62,000 nucleotides of DNA from Gnetum montanum. Taxonomy: Eukaryota > Streptophyta > Gnetopsida > Gnetales > Gnetaceae. Both the position numbers and the translations under genes were made by a program. This document shows, piece after piece, positions 45,696-56,639 of the stretch. Numbering within the stretch: position 1 is the stretch's first letter; each line of letters opens with the position of its first letter. The notes under the pieces are model-generated. The model was given only the letters and a program-made list of their open reading frames with translations. It did not search any database and was not told the DNA's origin. The stretch spans positions 440,977 through 502,976 of the forward strand of contig MNCI01002812.1 in the NCBI GenBank assembly GCA_015680685.1. Direction: 5' to 3'.

Positions 45696-47278
45696 TGAAA
45701 CACCGTGAAAATTGCAGATCGACCTAGGGCGAAGACGCATGATTTGGACGAAAGTTTGCGACAGACATCCAGAAAACAGAACAAGGCAAGGAGGCACGCA
45801 GCATCAAGTCTCCAAGTTTCTTACAAATTCCAACCTTACTTTATTTTCTCTCTTTACGCTACATTACGCAACATAGCGTCATGTCGCTCAACGTAACCTT
45901 GCTTAGCCCGATACCAGAAAGTAACTTACTTCGGCGAATTTGACGAAGTTTAAGGTCTAAGCAACGTGATATGCAACTTCTAGTATATTTCACTAAGTCT
46001 TTTGTCCAGGGCTAAATTTACGCTCCGTTATGCATAGCAGCGTAATGAGCTTTGAGGAAGTCAAAGTCAGAGTCCAAAGAAGTGCGGCAGATTGATTTCT
46101 TCTTTTTTTTATAGATTGGTCGCTTTACGCTTATTACGCTACGCAGCGTAGACAAGCGTAATTTATTGTAAAGTTGACCATTTTAATGCTCTATTATGCT
46201 TTGCAGCGTAAATGAGCATAAAACAGCTTGAGTTAACTACTCCTATGCTCTATTACGCTCTGTCACGCTATGCAGCATAAACGAGCGTAATGTAGCCTAA
46301 AGTCAACTAAGGTAGTACCAAACATGCACCTGCTATCCATACGCATAATACGCTCATCAGAGTATCGCAGCGTAATCATGAGGCGGCTTCAGCGGGAGTG
46401 GTTGACAACGTACTTTTCCCCCTTTCCCAAAAATGTGATGCGACATGACCAGTTTCAACATAAAGTTTGCCAAGTTAACGGCATTTTGAAAGTTCGAGAC
46501 ACGTGTCATCAGGGTCGTGCCTTCTCCATGTACTACTGAACCTATAAATACTCCAGTTGGCGAAGAAAAAAGGGGAATCTCCTGTTGGCAAAGACAGAAG
46601 ACATTGTTGGAGCATTGGCAGCAGGAGCGATCAGTCTTTTTGGCAAAAATATAGTTCTCTCCATTGGCGATCATTAACAGCTTTGAACAGAGACTATTGA
46701 AAGCAAAGGAGCAGATCAGAGATCGAGAGATTATATGATACGATTGGCAAGGTTTGTTGATCAGAAACAATTGATCGATAGACATCCAGTCTTGAACTTC
46801 CTTACATTCCATCTTTGGCTTACGAGGTAGACCGAGCTTCATTCTGTACTTCTTGTTGAACAGTTTTCTTGTTGTTTTGTGTATGCTTCACACAGGATAA
46901 GTGGAGTTTGCTATTGGAACTTTGTATACAATATACTTAGTCTTCGAGTCAAAACATAGATCTTGAAATTGCGCATCTTTCCTAAATTTGATCTTTCTTG
47001 TCGCGTTGACGTTGTCGTTATTTCAAGTTATTTACATTGTTTTCTACATCCTTCTATAATTCATCGAATCAAATTATTTCATGGAATATCTATATAATAC
47101 GCATATTATTGCGATATTTGTTAATTTACTGGTTAAGTCCTTGTCTGATCGACAAGACCGTTTAGGGCACCATGGATTCGTTTTCTCCAGCACGGCCCTC
47201 ACACGGATCCGTGGTTAAGATTGTGTACACGGATTTTCGTTTGGTATTTTCCAGCGACCAACGTTTTCTGTCGTTATA
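45696..47278 (+). repeat. Element E 3' LTR
   Basis: 1,583 bp, ends TCGTTATA, followed by ATGGT (47279-47283). CG-rich phrases lost from the 5' copy are often kept here (for example GCGTCATGTCGCTCAACG against GCATCATGCCACTCAATG). G-box and TATA are intact. Confidence 0.92.
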
Positions 47279-47283
47279 ATGGT

Positions 47284-48650
47284 CATATCCTAAGTTGACT
47301 GGAGTTGATCCCAGGGTCTGCTAGCATTGGATCTATCTTAACCCTTTCATGAAGCCACGACAATAGCCACAAAGACAGTTGAATCCCAAACTGAAGCAGA
47401 TCATAAAAGATGAAATTGAACAATTGCTAAAGGCAGGATTCATCTATTCTATTGCCAATAGCGAATGGGTTAGCCCACTCTTTATTGTGCCCAAGAAAGG
47501 TGGTAAGTGGAGGGTTTGTATTAATTTCCGGTTGCTCAATATGGTGACCTTCAAGGACCACTTCCCACTCCCATTTGTGGACCAGGTGTTGGACACCATC
47601 GTAAGGCACCGTTACTACAACTTTTTGGATGGTTATAGTGGTTATAGCCAAATCCAAATAGCACCAAAGGACCAGACCAAAACAATGTTCACAAGTCCAT
47701 GGGGGACTTTTGCATATAAGAAGATGCCCTTTGAACTGTGCAATGCGCCTGCTACGTTCCAACACCTTATCCTGAGCATCTTCCAGCAACAAATCAGCAA
47801 TGGTGTAGAAGTCTTCATGGATGACTTCTCCACCTATGGGGCCATGTTTGAGCAAGCCTTGGACCATCTGGAGTAGGTTATGAAAAGGTGTGTTGACACC
47901 AATCTACAGCTGAATTGGCAAAAGAGCCATTTGATGGTCTAAGAGGGCACTGTGCTGGGGCATCACATCTCACAAACAGGGATCAGCATAGATCCTGAGA
48001 AGATCAGAGTCATCCAAGGAATCACCCACCAACCAAGTACCATCAAAGATGTTCGGTCATTCCTTGGACACATTGGTTACTATTAGCGTTTCATTGAGCA
48101 CTTCTCAAAGATCGCCAGGTCGTTGGTAGAACTTACAAATAAGGACACTCCATTCATCTGGACCAAGGAATGCAAGTCGACGTTTCAAGCACTGAAACAG
48201 AAACTCGTAGAAGCTCCAGTTCTACGGGCACCTGATTGGTCCAGACCCTTTCACATTATGAAGGACTCCTCCAACTACACCTTAGGAGCCATGCTTACAC
48301 AGTGTGATGATTAGAAACATCCAAATTATATCCATTGTGCAAGCTGTAGCATTATGGGTGCTCAGTTGAACTACACCACCACCGAGAAGCAGTTGATGGT
48401 GGTGGTGTTCGCCTTGGACAAATTCCGACACTATGTGCTCGGATACGAGGTGTTTATGCACATGAACCACAATGCTATCCGGTTCCTGATGAACAAACCA
48501 ACGGTGAGCCCCCGCATAATCCGGTGGCTAGTGATTCTTCAAGAGTTTGATCTTACCATGGTAGATCGAAAGGCGACCGAGAATGTGGTTGCTGACCACT
48601 TGTCTTGGTTGCGATGGGATGACGCAGAAGAGGAGGAGCCCTTATCTGAC
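47284..48650 (+). pseudogene. Element D RT and RNase H (second part of pol)
   Basis: Continues the frame broken at 29438: SYPKLTGVDPRVC, NPKLKQIIKDEIEQLLKAGF, WVSPLFIVPKKGGKWRVCIN, DHFPLPFVDQVLD, FLDGYSGYSQIQIAP, MPFELCNAPATFQHLIL and the catalytic FMDDFSTYG (47814). Thumb: LGHHISQTGISIDPEKIRVI, VRSFLGHIGYY. RNase H: HIMKDSSNYTLGAMLTQ, TTTEKQLMVVVFALDKFRHY, NHNAIRFLMNKP, DLTMVDRKATENVVADHLSW. FMDDF is typical of Athila-branch RT. Stops at about 47328, 47874, 47940, 48085 and 48314, mostly TAG. Confidence 0.85.
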
Positions 48651-50030
48651 CAGTTTCCAGATGAACTCCTCTTCACAGGCGTAGTTGATCCTCAAGTACC
48701 TAAGGAATCCCCTTGGTTCAGCCGCACCCTCACCTACCTCATAACCCAAGAGCTGCCAAAGGAGTGGAATCATCGGCAGAGATAGTAGTTTCTCCATAAG
48801 GCCAAGCATTTCATGGAAATCAACAACCACCTTTACAAGGTGTGCACACATGGCTTGGTTCGATGGTGTGTCCCTGATGAAAATACACAACATGTCCTCC
48901 AAGATGCTCATGAGGGTCCTTGTGGGGGCCACTATGCTGGACGCCGCACGACCATTAAAATCCTGCTTATAGGGTATTACTGGCCTACAATCTTCAAGGA
49001 CGCACAATGGTTCGCCCACTCCTGCGAACGATGCCAAAGGGAGGGTGGGATGATGACATAGTTGGAGGGACCTCAACAATGGATCCAGCCACTGGAACCC
49101 TTCGACATCTGGGGTATCGACTTCATCGGGCCCATCACCCCCTTCTCAAATGGAAAGGCATACATCATCGTAGCTGTGGACTACTGTACAAAGTGGGCAG
49201 AAATGGCAGTCGTCATCGACTGTTCTTCCAACACCACCACACGATTTGTCCAGTAACAAATCGTTACCAGGTTTGGAGTGCCACATGCACTCATTTCTGA
49301 TAATGGGACTCACTTCACGGGTGTCACTTTTCGGAAACTCATGCAATGCTTAGGGGTAACACATAAATTTACAACACCCTATCATCCCCAAGCCAACAGG
49401 CAAGCTGAAGTCACCAATAGGGAGATCACCAAGATCATTACTTGAACCATCAACAAATACAGGAAGGATTGGAGTACCAAACTCAACGATGCCCTATGGG
49501 CCTATCGCTCCACTTGGAAACTTGCTGTAGGGTACTCTCCTTATGAGTTAGTGTATGAAAAGTTGTCAATGCTTCCAATCCAAGCAGAACTCCAGATACT
49601 ATCCATAGCTAGTGACCTAGGCTTTGACCTACTGTTAGCACAACGTGAACGACTAATCAATTTAAGTGTGCTAGATGAGAACCGATTAGTGGCCCTATCT
49701 TAAAATGAAATCCACAAGGCCTATAACAAAAAATGACATGATCTTAGGATTCGGAGGATCACATGTAGGTGTGGAGACAAGGTGTTGTATTAGAACCCCT
49801 CACACGTATCTCAACCGACCAAGTTTCAAACATTGTGGGACGAACCTTACATAATCTCCAAAACCTTCCCATCCGGGGCCTTGCTTATCCACAAACCTAA
49901 GGACCCCACCAAAACACAATTAGTCAACCGCCAACAACTAAAACCTTTCCATGAACTCCACACAACCAGTGCCACCACCTCGCCATCACTCGGTCGACCA
50001 CGTTCCATTTTTCGCGTCTCCTCCTTTCCA
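48651..50030 (+). pseudogene. Element D integrase
   Basis: The zinc-binding motif is intact: HEGPCGGHYAG ... HSCERCQREGGMM. Core: [15 protein letters not shown] (Asp), [24 protein letters not shown] (Asp), HPQANRQAEVTNREI (Glu), LNDALWAYRSTWK, YSPYELVYEKL. C-terminal module: GDKVLY, SHVSQPTKFQTLWDEPYIIS, PSGALLIHKPKD, LVNRQQLKPFHEL. Stops after MMT, FVQ, KIIT and near 49700 disable it. It is the best reference copy for the element A fragment at 1090. Confidence 0.85.
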
Positions 50031-50033
50031 CCC

Positions 50034-51540
50034 AGTCGTGGGGGAGACCGTCATCCCTGCTGATCCATTTCACTACACCCCTCATCATTTTGTAATTTTT
50101 TGTTTTACACTTTTTGTTTTCTCCATCGTTCCTACGTTCACACATTCTTTGAACATTTTTTCCTTTTCTTTACTTATTTTTTACTTGTTTTTTGTTTCTT
50201 TGTACTTGTTCCATTTTTTCGCGTAATTGCTAATTTGTCGTTGTATTGTCTTCAGGTGTCTAGCGTAGTCGATTTTTGTATGATGGGCACTGTAATAGTC
50301 TTCCACATTATCTGGCTCCCGCCATTGCATGGTTGTCCTTGGATTTTACATTTTTTTTTTCACTTCATAAACTCAACAATGAGTCCACATCATTCACCCA
50401 TTCACCATTCCATGGTTTTCCTTCTATTGTGAACATGCAACCCCTTCACTTAACAACATTATAATTAATGTGTGACTTGTGTAGTTCCCAGACTCAGGGA
50501 TGACCCATTGGTTGAATCGGGTGTGACTTCAAGGGGAATGCTTTATTTGTCATTCTATTTTGTTCCCTAGGTTGCTGGTGTGTCCTTACGGATTTCCTAC
50601 CACTCCAAGTTTCTCTCTCCACGAAAGCTTCTGGGCAGTTCGAGCTTGCATGGTGTGGTCCTCAGTAAAAAAAAAACATGAAGATTCAAAGCACACCCCT
50701 TAGTCGAATGCATGCGCACATGCATGGGTTTTTACATGGTGTGGTTCCCCCTGAAAAGAAAAAAAGAAAAACAAGCCAACCAATCACTTGGTGGGAATTT
50801 AAAGCACACTCCTTAGACCCCCTCTCATGGGCCACAAGCACTAGTTATGGGACTTCCTTGGTCCCCTCTAACTTCGTCCCATTTCACTTCCTTCTTCTCA
50901 TGTTTATTGGAGTGACGATTCTCTGTGGGGTCATTCTTGCTTCCTTGGGGAATGGCCGAGACTTCGTCTATTGCTGCGATGTCACTGACTGCAGATGGTT
51001 TTGGGTCCTATCTTAGGAAAGGTTCTACTAGGTCACTTAACCACAATTGCACACAGGGTTTCATGTGACCGATAATCAGAATTCGCATTCTCTCCTCTCC
51101 CTCTGTTCCCACTTCTCTCCGTACTCACCTCACTACCCTTTTTCTATTTTGTGGATTCGTCGTGATTTTTGTAGGCTTCTCATGCCTTGGCGGGATCTCT
51201 TGGATTGGAGTCTTAACTGGCCAACACCAATTCTTGGCACCTGGGCCCACATACCCTAGTGTTGAGGGTATGTCAGGGCTATGAAGGCTATTGCCTGCTA
51301 TGGGGAGGACCCACCTGCATATTCCTAGTTCTGCTTGTTACATCTCCCATCCTTTGGATTTCTTGGTCGATTATTTTCCGTGTCCCATCGTTTGATTTAT
51401 TCCTTGCTGAGTTCTTTTTGTGTCTCATTCTTCAATTTTTTGTCTTTTTTTTGTGCCCACTTCCCTTTCTCATGTCCTCAGCCATGACTGGGCCTCTCAC
51501 GTGCTTCAACTGCCTCAATTTGGCTTTTCAAATTCATCGT
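50034..51540 (+). other. Element D spacer after integrase
   Basis: Opens with CAGTCGTGGGGGAG (50034-50047), then a T-rich tract (50090-50230). A duplicated block, ATGGTGTGGT...AAAGCACACYCCTTAG, occurs at 50649-50705 and 50735-50817; element A has one copy (2028-2100). Longer frames, for example 51259-51822, are T-rich and low in complexity and are probably not genes. Confidence 0.6.
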
Positions 51541-51800
51541 TTTAGGTTTTTTCCAGGTTTGTCAACGTTGGTCAATGGGTGTACAGCACTGCGTATACGG
51601 GGCCCCGTCGACGCAGTGCCCAACCCTTATATATACACCCGTTGCACTTTGCAATTTTCATCATTTGGAGTCCAAATTGAGGGGAGTTTTTGCCATTTTT
51701 TCTGCCTAACCCTTCCCAATGCACCTACATTTCATCGTGTGTCCACATCGACCTATACTTGTCCTTTTACACAACCGGAGGTATGCTCTCAGTCGTGGGT
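51541..51800 (+). promoter_or_regulatory. Element D internal promoter-like block
   Basis: Arms GCACTGCGTATACGGGG and CCCCGTCGACGCAGTGC (51586-51619) form a 34-bp inverted repeat with only a small central-arm mismatch. TATATATA follows at 51628-51635, then GGGGAGTTTTTGCCATTTTT and CAGTCGTGGGTG (51790-51801). The palindrome's right part resembles the LTR sequence at 55004-55029. Confidence 0.55.
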
Positions 51801-51989
51801 GTTGGTGCCTTTGTGTGATTAATTAATTAGTTAATTAATTGGTTAATTATGAAAACTTTGGCCGTAACCCATAAATTAATGCTTTGGAAGACTTAATGGT
51901 GTGCCTGTGCCAACAACATAACTTGGTCAAACCTAGAAGGTATATACGGACCATCTTAAGCTACTTATGAATGGTCTAACGGNTGCAAA

Positions 51990-54700
51990 GGAAGGGGATG
52001 AGGTGTGCAACTGCTAGAGCATGCGAAGGGCTCTCATGCAACTGGGCCCTTTCGCAAAAGACTTGACGTGGAATCTGTTCATCAGATTCTTGAAGAGGAG
52101 ATTCCCAGTGAGCAATTGCTCAAGGATGAGACTCCTAGGATAGCACCACAGCTTGAGGTCACCTTGACCCAAGCCTGCCTTGATGCTATCATGTTGCACG
52201 CAATGCAACGAATGGTCCTTCAAGAGCTAAATTTTGGATCATTCCTCGAGAACATGCCAAAAGAAGTGAGGCTCCAATTGCAGAACTCTCCGATGTGGCC
52301 AATCATCAACCAGTGGTGAATGGTACTTAGGAGAAACTTATCTCTTTTGGACGAGTCGGCAACCAGGGTCTAGAGTAAGAATCAAAGACATTTATGTCTC
52401 TTACTCTTCGAAGGCAATAGCACAGGCTCTGGGGTTGCCCGAAATTGGGGTAGATGTGGTGGAAATTCCAAAGTAGGCTAATCCAGAGGTAAAGGTGGAA
52501 TGGACCAAACAGTGCTATGGGGTAGAGCATAAGGAATTCGGCTCTCTAACCACGGCGGAGAGAGTGTACTCAAAGATCTCGTTTTACCACCTAAACCCAA
52601 TTGTATGACCCAGTAAAATCATAGCCTTCTCCACTCGTGCATGTGCCCCCTTGAGTGGGAAATTCCCAATGACTCTTCCACAGCTGTTGTTTTTGGAGAT
52701 TGAAAAGAGATTCGCTGAGAACGAACGTGGAAGATGAGGTCTCCCCTTTGCCTGCCTAATCTGAAAGTTGTGCAAACAGGTAGGGATAGCACGATATTCT
52801 AATGATGTAATCTGACGTGCCCCAATTGCCTCGTGGCGAGAGATGATGAAAGATAAATGCAGCAACCACCTCCACCACCTGCACAAACAACGCAACCAAG
52901 CTCGCAAACCATGGCAAAATACATCCACGAGATCCAGGAAATTCTCTCGAGCCAGCAAGAGTAATATGGCAGGATTGGTGGAGGAGAAGACCCTTCGGTC
53001 TATCACCCTGCCATGAGCCACCTAGAGCAAGTGTCTCAATCAGTTAGCTTACTTGAAAGGGCAGGCCCGATATTCTCTGCCGCCCAAGCACAAGTTCCAA
53101 CTAGAACAGATCCAAGCATCTGAGAGGTATCAATATCAACCCAATAGTTATTCCCCAAAATTTCAGGAAATGCTGCTACCTTCTCGGTACACTTGGAAGA
53201 TGGTGAAGAGGCGACGTTCCTAGTGATGCAGCACCAGGGACAGGAAGCTGCAGCCGAAGTGGTTGCTGACACAATTGCTACGACTTTCAATGCACTGACA
53301 GCACCTGTACCGAACATTCATGGACTACAAGATGTACAGGTGTCTGCTGGAAGTTCACGTAGCAAGATTGATGCAGCCCAACATGAAGAGTTGTTGGACC
53401 GACTGGTGGGAACCGGGCAACCACTCCTGGATGTTTTTGACCTTCCAGACAACATTACTGCAACCAAGGTGAAGCTGCTCTCAACAAGGGGCAAGAGCCT
53501 CATTTTGGAAGGGTAACTTGATGCTGCTCAAGCTGCTTGTCAGCGCTTGGCAACAGAGGTAGCCCAATTAAGAGCTCAACTTGCCGATCCAGCCATCCTT
53601 AACCGTGAAATCACCAAGGATGAAGCTTTTCAATAGGTTCAACTTAAATTACAGGTTGTCGAGGATGTGCGAGAGATGGCGATCTTCTACAAGTCTGTGG
53701 CAGATGCCCAAGCACATCGCTTAGACAAGGACTTTGCGGAGGTTCGCCAGGAGAACATGCGGCTGATTGCGGAGGTTTATCGCCTACGAAATGTTGGTGT
53801 AGAAAATGAACATATGAAAAATTTTATCCACCAACAGTAGGAAGAACTAACCAGGGTGAATGCTGACATAAGAACGTTGGCTACTGAAAATCGAAATCTG
53901 TCAATGGAGGAGGTTCGGCCATTGTGACAGAAGTCTGCAATTGAAATTGCCGCTTGGAAGAACGAGGCCCTGAAATTTAAAAAAGTCAAAAATCATTACA
54001 AGGACCAAGTGGGATTGCAGAAGGAGGTAAATGAGAAGCATATTCAAGTCACCAAAGCCAAGATGAACCAAGCGCTCCAGCAACTCTAAGAGGGAGGCAA
54101 TGTATGGCAATTTATCTTTGATGGGTTGAATGACTACAATCAAGCTGAAATCTGCCTTAAGGAGTTGCAGATTGAGGAGATGACAGAATATATGGAGCTC
54201 GCAAACCTTCGATATGCAAACCTAGTTATGCTCACAGCCAGAAGACCGCAGTCAGAGCTAAAAAAGCAAGTGGCCGCCTTGTATTCCATATACAAGGGTG
54301 AGTTCCAGGTACATAAGGCAACAAAGCATAAGCTGGAAATGACAAACGCGGAACTCAAGGTTCTCCGCACAAGCTTTGAAGGACAATGTACAGTCGCAAA
54401 GGACCTGGCCCGTAGAATGAATGACTACCAGTAGCTGTAGGCATCAATCCGAGTGTTCGTAGCCTAGTTTGTCAACCTAAAAGAACTCCTTCCGGCGCTG
54501 CCATGCCCTTGGGAGGTTCTAGTTCCAACACACATTGGAGAAGCTACATAGATAGTGAATGATCCCAGAAGTAAAGAAGAAAAAATGAGGGCTCTCTTAG
54601 AGGCTTTCCTGCTACCTCTCTACTACGGGGCAACCGTCATCCGTGCCACCACCAACACATGGGCCAGAGGCTGGAGAAGGTCCATCAGAACCACCACTCC
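51990..54700 (+). pseudogene. Element D 3' ORF: globular domain plus coiled coil (broken)
   Basis: Begins just after an N (51983). Globular domain: AQVTLTQACLDAIMLH-like start, VLQELNFGSFLENMPKEVRL, LQNSPMWPIINQW, YSSKAIAQALGLPEIGVDVV, TAERVYSKISFYHLNP, LTLPQLLFLEIEKRF and LPFACLI. Middle domain at 53170-53515 is open (FSVHLEDGEEATFLVMQHQG, EELLDRLVGTGQPLLDVFDL, ITATKVKLLSTRGKS). A long coiled coil with heptads follows (TEVAQLRAQLADP, VRQENMRLIAEVYRLRN, IEEMTEYMELANLRYANLVM, ELKKQVAALYSIY). It ends near SKEEKMRALLEA (54560-54700). More stops than the middle domain would suggest. Same slot and order as B and C. No transmembrane helix seen. Confidence 0.75.
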
Positions 54701-54966
54701 CCAGGGACGGTGTGATCTTCTCCAGCAATTTTGTGCATCATCCTACACAACAGAGGCTCCAGGACCAGCAAGGTGTTCAATTTTGTCTCTGAATACCACC
54801 ATTTTTGTAACTTGTCCTCCTCTGTAACTCGGGCACTTGGTCAAATTCATGTTGTGTCATGTGTGTGTCATGTATGTGTTTAAGTTATGTGTGTTGTAAA
54901 TAAGAATCCATACCTTCCAAATTTTAAAGTAACTTGAGGACAAGTTTTTGCTCAGTCGTGGGGATA
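54701..54966 (+). promoter_or_regulatory. Element D 3' leader and polypurine tract
   Basis: TTGAGGACAAGTTTTTGCTCAGTCGTGGGGATA abuts the LTR start TGATGAAG at 54967. The module AAGTTTTT.CTCAGTCGTGGGG is shared with element B (10125-10153). Confidence 0.7.
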
Positions 54967-55864
54967 TGATGAAGTGTCATTTAGTCAATGCGTCGACTTG
55001 GTCGCATATACAGGGCCGCGTCGACGCGGGCTTGTTGACGTAGCCTTCCTGCGTCGATGTGGCCTCGTTTACGTAGCTGCCTATCTCGACCTATAAATAA
55101 GAGGGCCTTCCGCCTCATTTAGGTACCTTTTCAGTTAGTTATAGCGAAGCTCTTGCAGTTTGTTCCCACAGGAGATAAAAGATTTTCCAAGTGCTCGCAG
55201 CAGGTGTAAGAAAAGTGATCGGCTCTTTATTCGAGCGTTGATGTATCTGAGCCCATTAACGTCATGGCAATAAAGATGAACTATTCAAGCATTCCTTGCA
55301 GCATTTGGACTTAGCTATTTTATGCATTCAATAGTTTAATATGTTTATGCTTTGTTAATTGCTTTGATAATTACTTAAGTTCTATTATTATGATTTCAAT
55401 CATTATCGCTCATTCGTAGTTGTAAAGGCCATAAGTACGCCCATCTCGAACGTAACTTAAGCACTTGGTAAACCCAGTGACGCCTAACGTCTGGTAAACC
55501 AGAAGTGTTAAGGGAGGCTCATAACGTGTTTGAAAGATGGGACCAGATACTTATGTTAGGAATAGTTAAGATTTAGATTAAGATAATCGTAGATTAATTA
55601 ATATTCTAGCCTTACTTTCCAAGATAATTAGCCGTCAAAAAGATAATTAAAAAGCTATAAAAATCATTAGCCGTAGTTTGACTTAACCATCGTAAACAGA
55701 ACCTCACAAGTGAGATTAGGATGACAACAACCGTTCTAATCCAAGGTTTCACTGGTTAGAGTCTGATGTATGTTAAGTGTTTATAGTCTACGGATTTCGA
55801 CTGAGTCACGCGTGAACGCTCGTGATTCGTATGGTTGGATGTAGGGGTACCTAGCCGCTCATCA
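54967..55864 (+). repeat. Element D 3' LTR
   Basis: 898 bp, TGATGAAGTG...CTCATCA. TATAAATA at 55092-55099. U3 carries GCGTCGAC-type palindromes (54990-55030) and repeated GACGTAGC phrases. Later blocks (CTCTTGCAGTTTGTTCCC, AATAAAGATGAAC, GGTAAACCCAGTG) match the B LTR order. The LTR tail matches the 43-bp 5' remnant at 25849. Confidence 0.88.
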
Positions 55865-56444
55865 CTAGTGCATGCCCGTAGTGTGATGTTTGTAATTGTA
55901 CGACACCTTTGTTCGAGTGTGATGTACTTGGACACGTGCATGACTGACAATAAAGATTAAGATTACGTTCATCATTGCAGCATTCACTTAGATTAATTTC
56001 ATTGTTTTAATTATTTAATGCCTTATTTATTGTTATTTACTTTTCCTGTCATTAAGCAGAATGTGTACACCTTAATCATGAGTGTTTAGGTGCAAACACT
56101 TGGCATTCCTAGTAGTAATCCCACAAAGTCCAAGACATGTATGGATGGTTAAGGATGGATACCATTGCCATAGGCTAATTTAGGTTTTGCTTCCATTATT
56201 GGTTTAATCAATTTATCTTTTTTGTCATCAGGAGTAACGTAGAATTAGGACAACATCATATGCCTCACTCTATCCTAAACCATACATGACAAAGCTACTA
56301 CTCGTCTAGGTGGGAAGATAGTGAAGTACGGTCAACGTATAACTGTCTAGGTGCCACAGCTAGCCCATCCACAGAGTTTGATTGGATCATGCATACATGC
56401 TTGTATTCGTATGGCTGAGCATAGGGGTACCACGCTGCTCATCA
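55865..56444 (+). repeat. Element C 3' LTR, right part
   Basis: Starts mid-LTR (GTGCATGCCCGTAGTGTGATG corresponds to GTGTCTGCCCGCAGTGTGG of B) directly after D. It contains the polyadenylation-side blocks and AATGTGTACACC..., and ends CTCATCA at 56444. The missing upstream half lies on the deleted side of element D. Confidence 0.78.
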
Positions 56445-56639
56445 CCTTTCAACCAAAAGTAGGTAGGATTTGAAAGCAACTTTCTATATTGCTTAATTTT
56501 TGTAAAATAGGCCACCATACTAAGTGTGTAAAATATCATTGATCTTAATTAACATTATTAGAATGAATTTTAGTTTCAATGTTTTATTTAATTTTTCTAT
56601 CTACAAAATTACCAATTACATAAGTAACTTACCTATTAT

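Larger units (their letters stand above)
29444..47278 (+). mobile_element. Element E: Tat/Ogre-type retrotransposon with antisense gene
   Basis: LTRs 29444-31030 and 45696-47278 both start TGAAACACC and end CGTTATA. They are flanked by exact ATGGT duplications (29439-29443 and 47279-47283) inside element D's pol. Order: LTR, primer site, gag, protease, a 5.4-kb intron holding an antisense eight-exon gene, RT, RNase H, second archaeal-type RNase H, integrase, 24-bp repeat array, spacer, polypurine tract, LTR. YVDDIVVKS in RT and the second RNase H are Tat hallmarks. Stops in every ORF show it is inactive. Length 17,835 bp. Confidence 0.9.
25849..55864 (+). mobile_element. Element D: Athila-like element with pol, split by element E
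   Basis: Contains a 43-bp 5' LTR remnant, an intact-looking tRNA-Asp primer site, gag, protease, RT, RNase H, integrase, spacer, internal promoter block, 3' ORF, polypurine tract and a full 3' LTR (54967-55864). The RT motif FMDDF, the gag knuckle spacing and an extra ORF after integrase point to the Athila branch. Without E and its duplicated target it is ~12.2 kb. All ORFs carry stops. It sits in element C's 3' region; right flank CTAGTGCATGCCCG is C LTR sequence. Confidence 0.85.
17075..56444 (+). mobile_element. Element C: non-autonomous Athila-like element, host of the nest
   Basis: The left end is an LTR piece (17075-17459) and the right end an LTR piece (55865-56444). The two are near-identical over their shared ~380 bp (GTGTACACCTTAATCATGAG ... 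CTCATCA). Between them: primer site, gag, pol-less junction, spacer, internal promoter block and 3' ORF as in element B. It is interrupted by a Tat solo LTR (20317-21842) and by element D (25849-55864). D's entry was accompanied by a deletion removing the end of C's 3' ORF, the upstream half of C's 3' LTR and almost all of D's 5' LTR. C's own 5' LTR is truncated, so no target duplication can be checked. Confidence 0.75.

Noticed and set aside
51259-51822. 187-codon open frame in the element D spacer
   Set aside because: Low-complexity, T-rich, Phe/Leu-rich translation running across the internal promoter block. Not conserved in A, B or C.
53127-53165. A short intron in the element D 3' ORF (GAG|GTATCA...TTTCAG)
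   Set aside because: It would be only 39 bp, too short for a plant intron, and B and C show readable homologous coding across the same place with stops, so it is decayed coding sequence.
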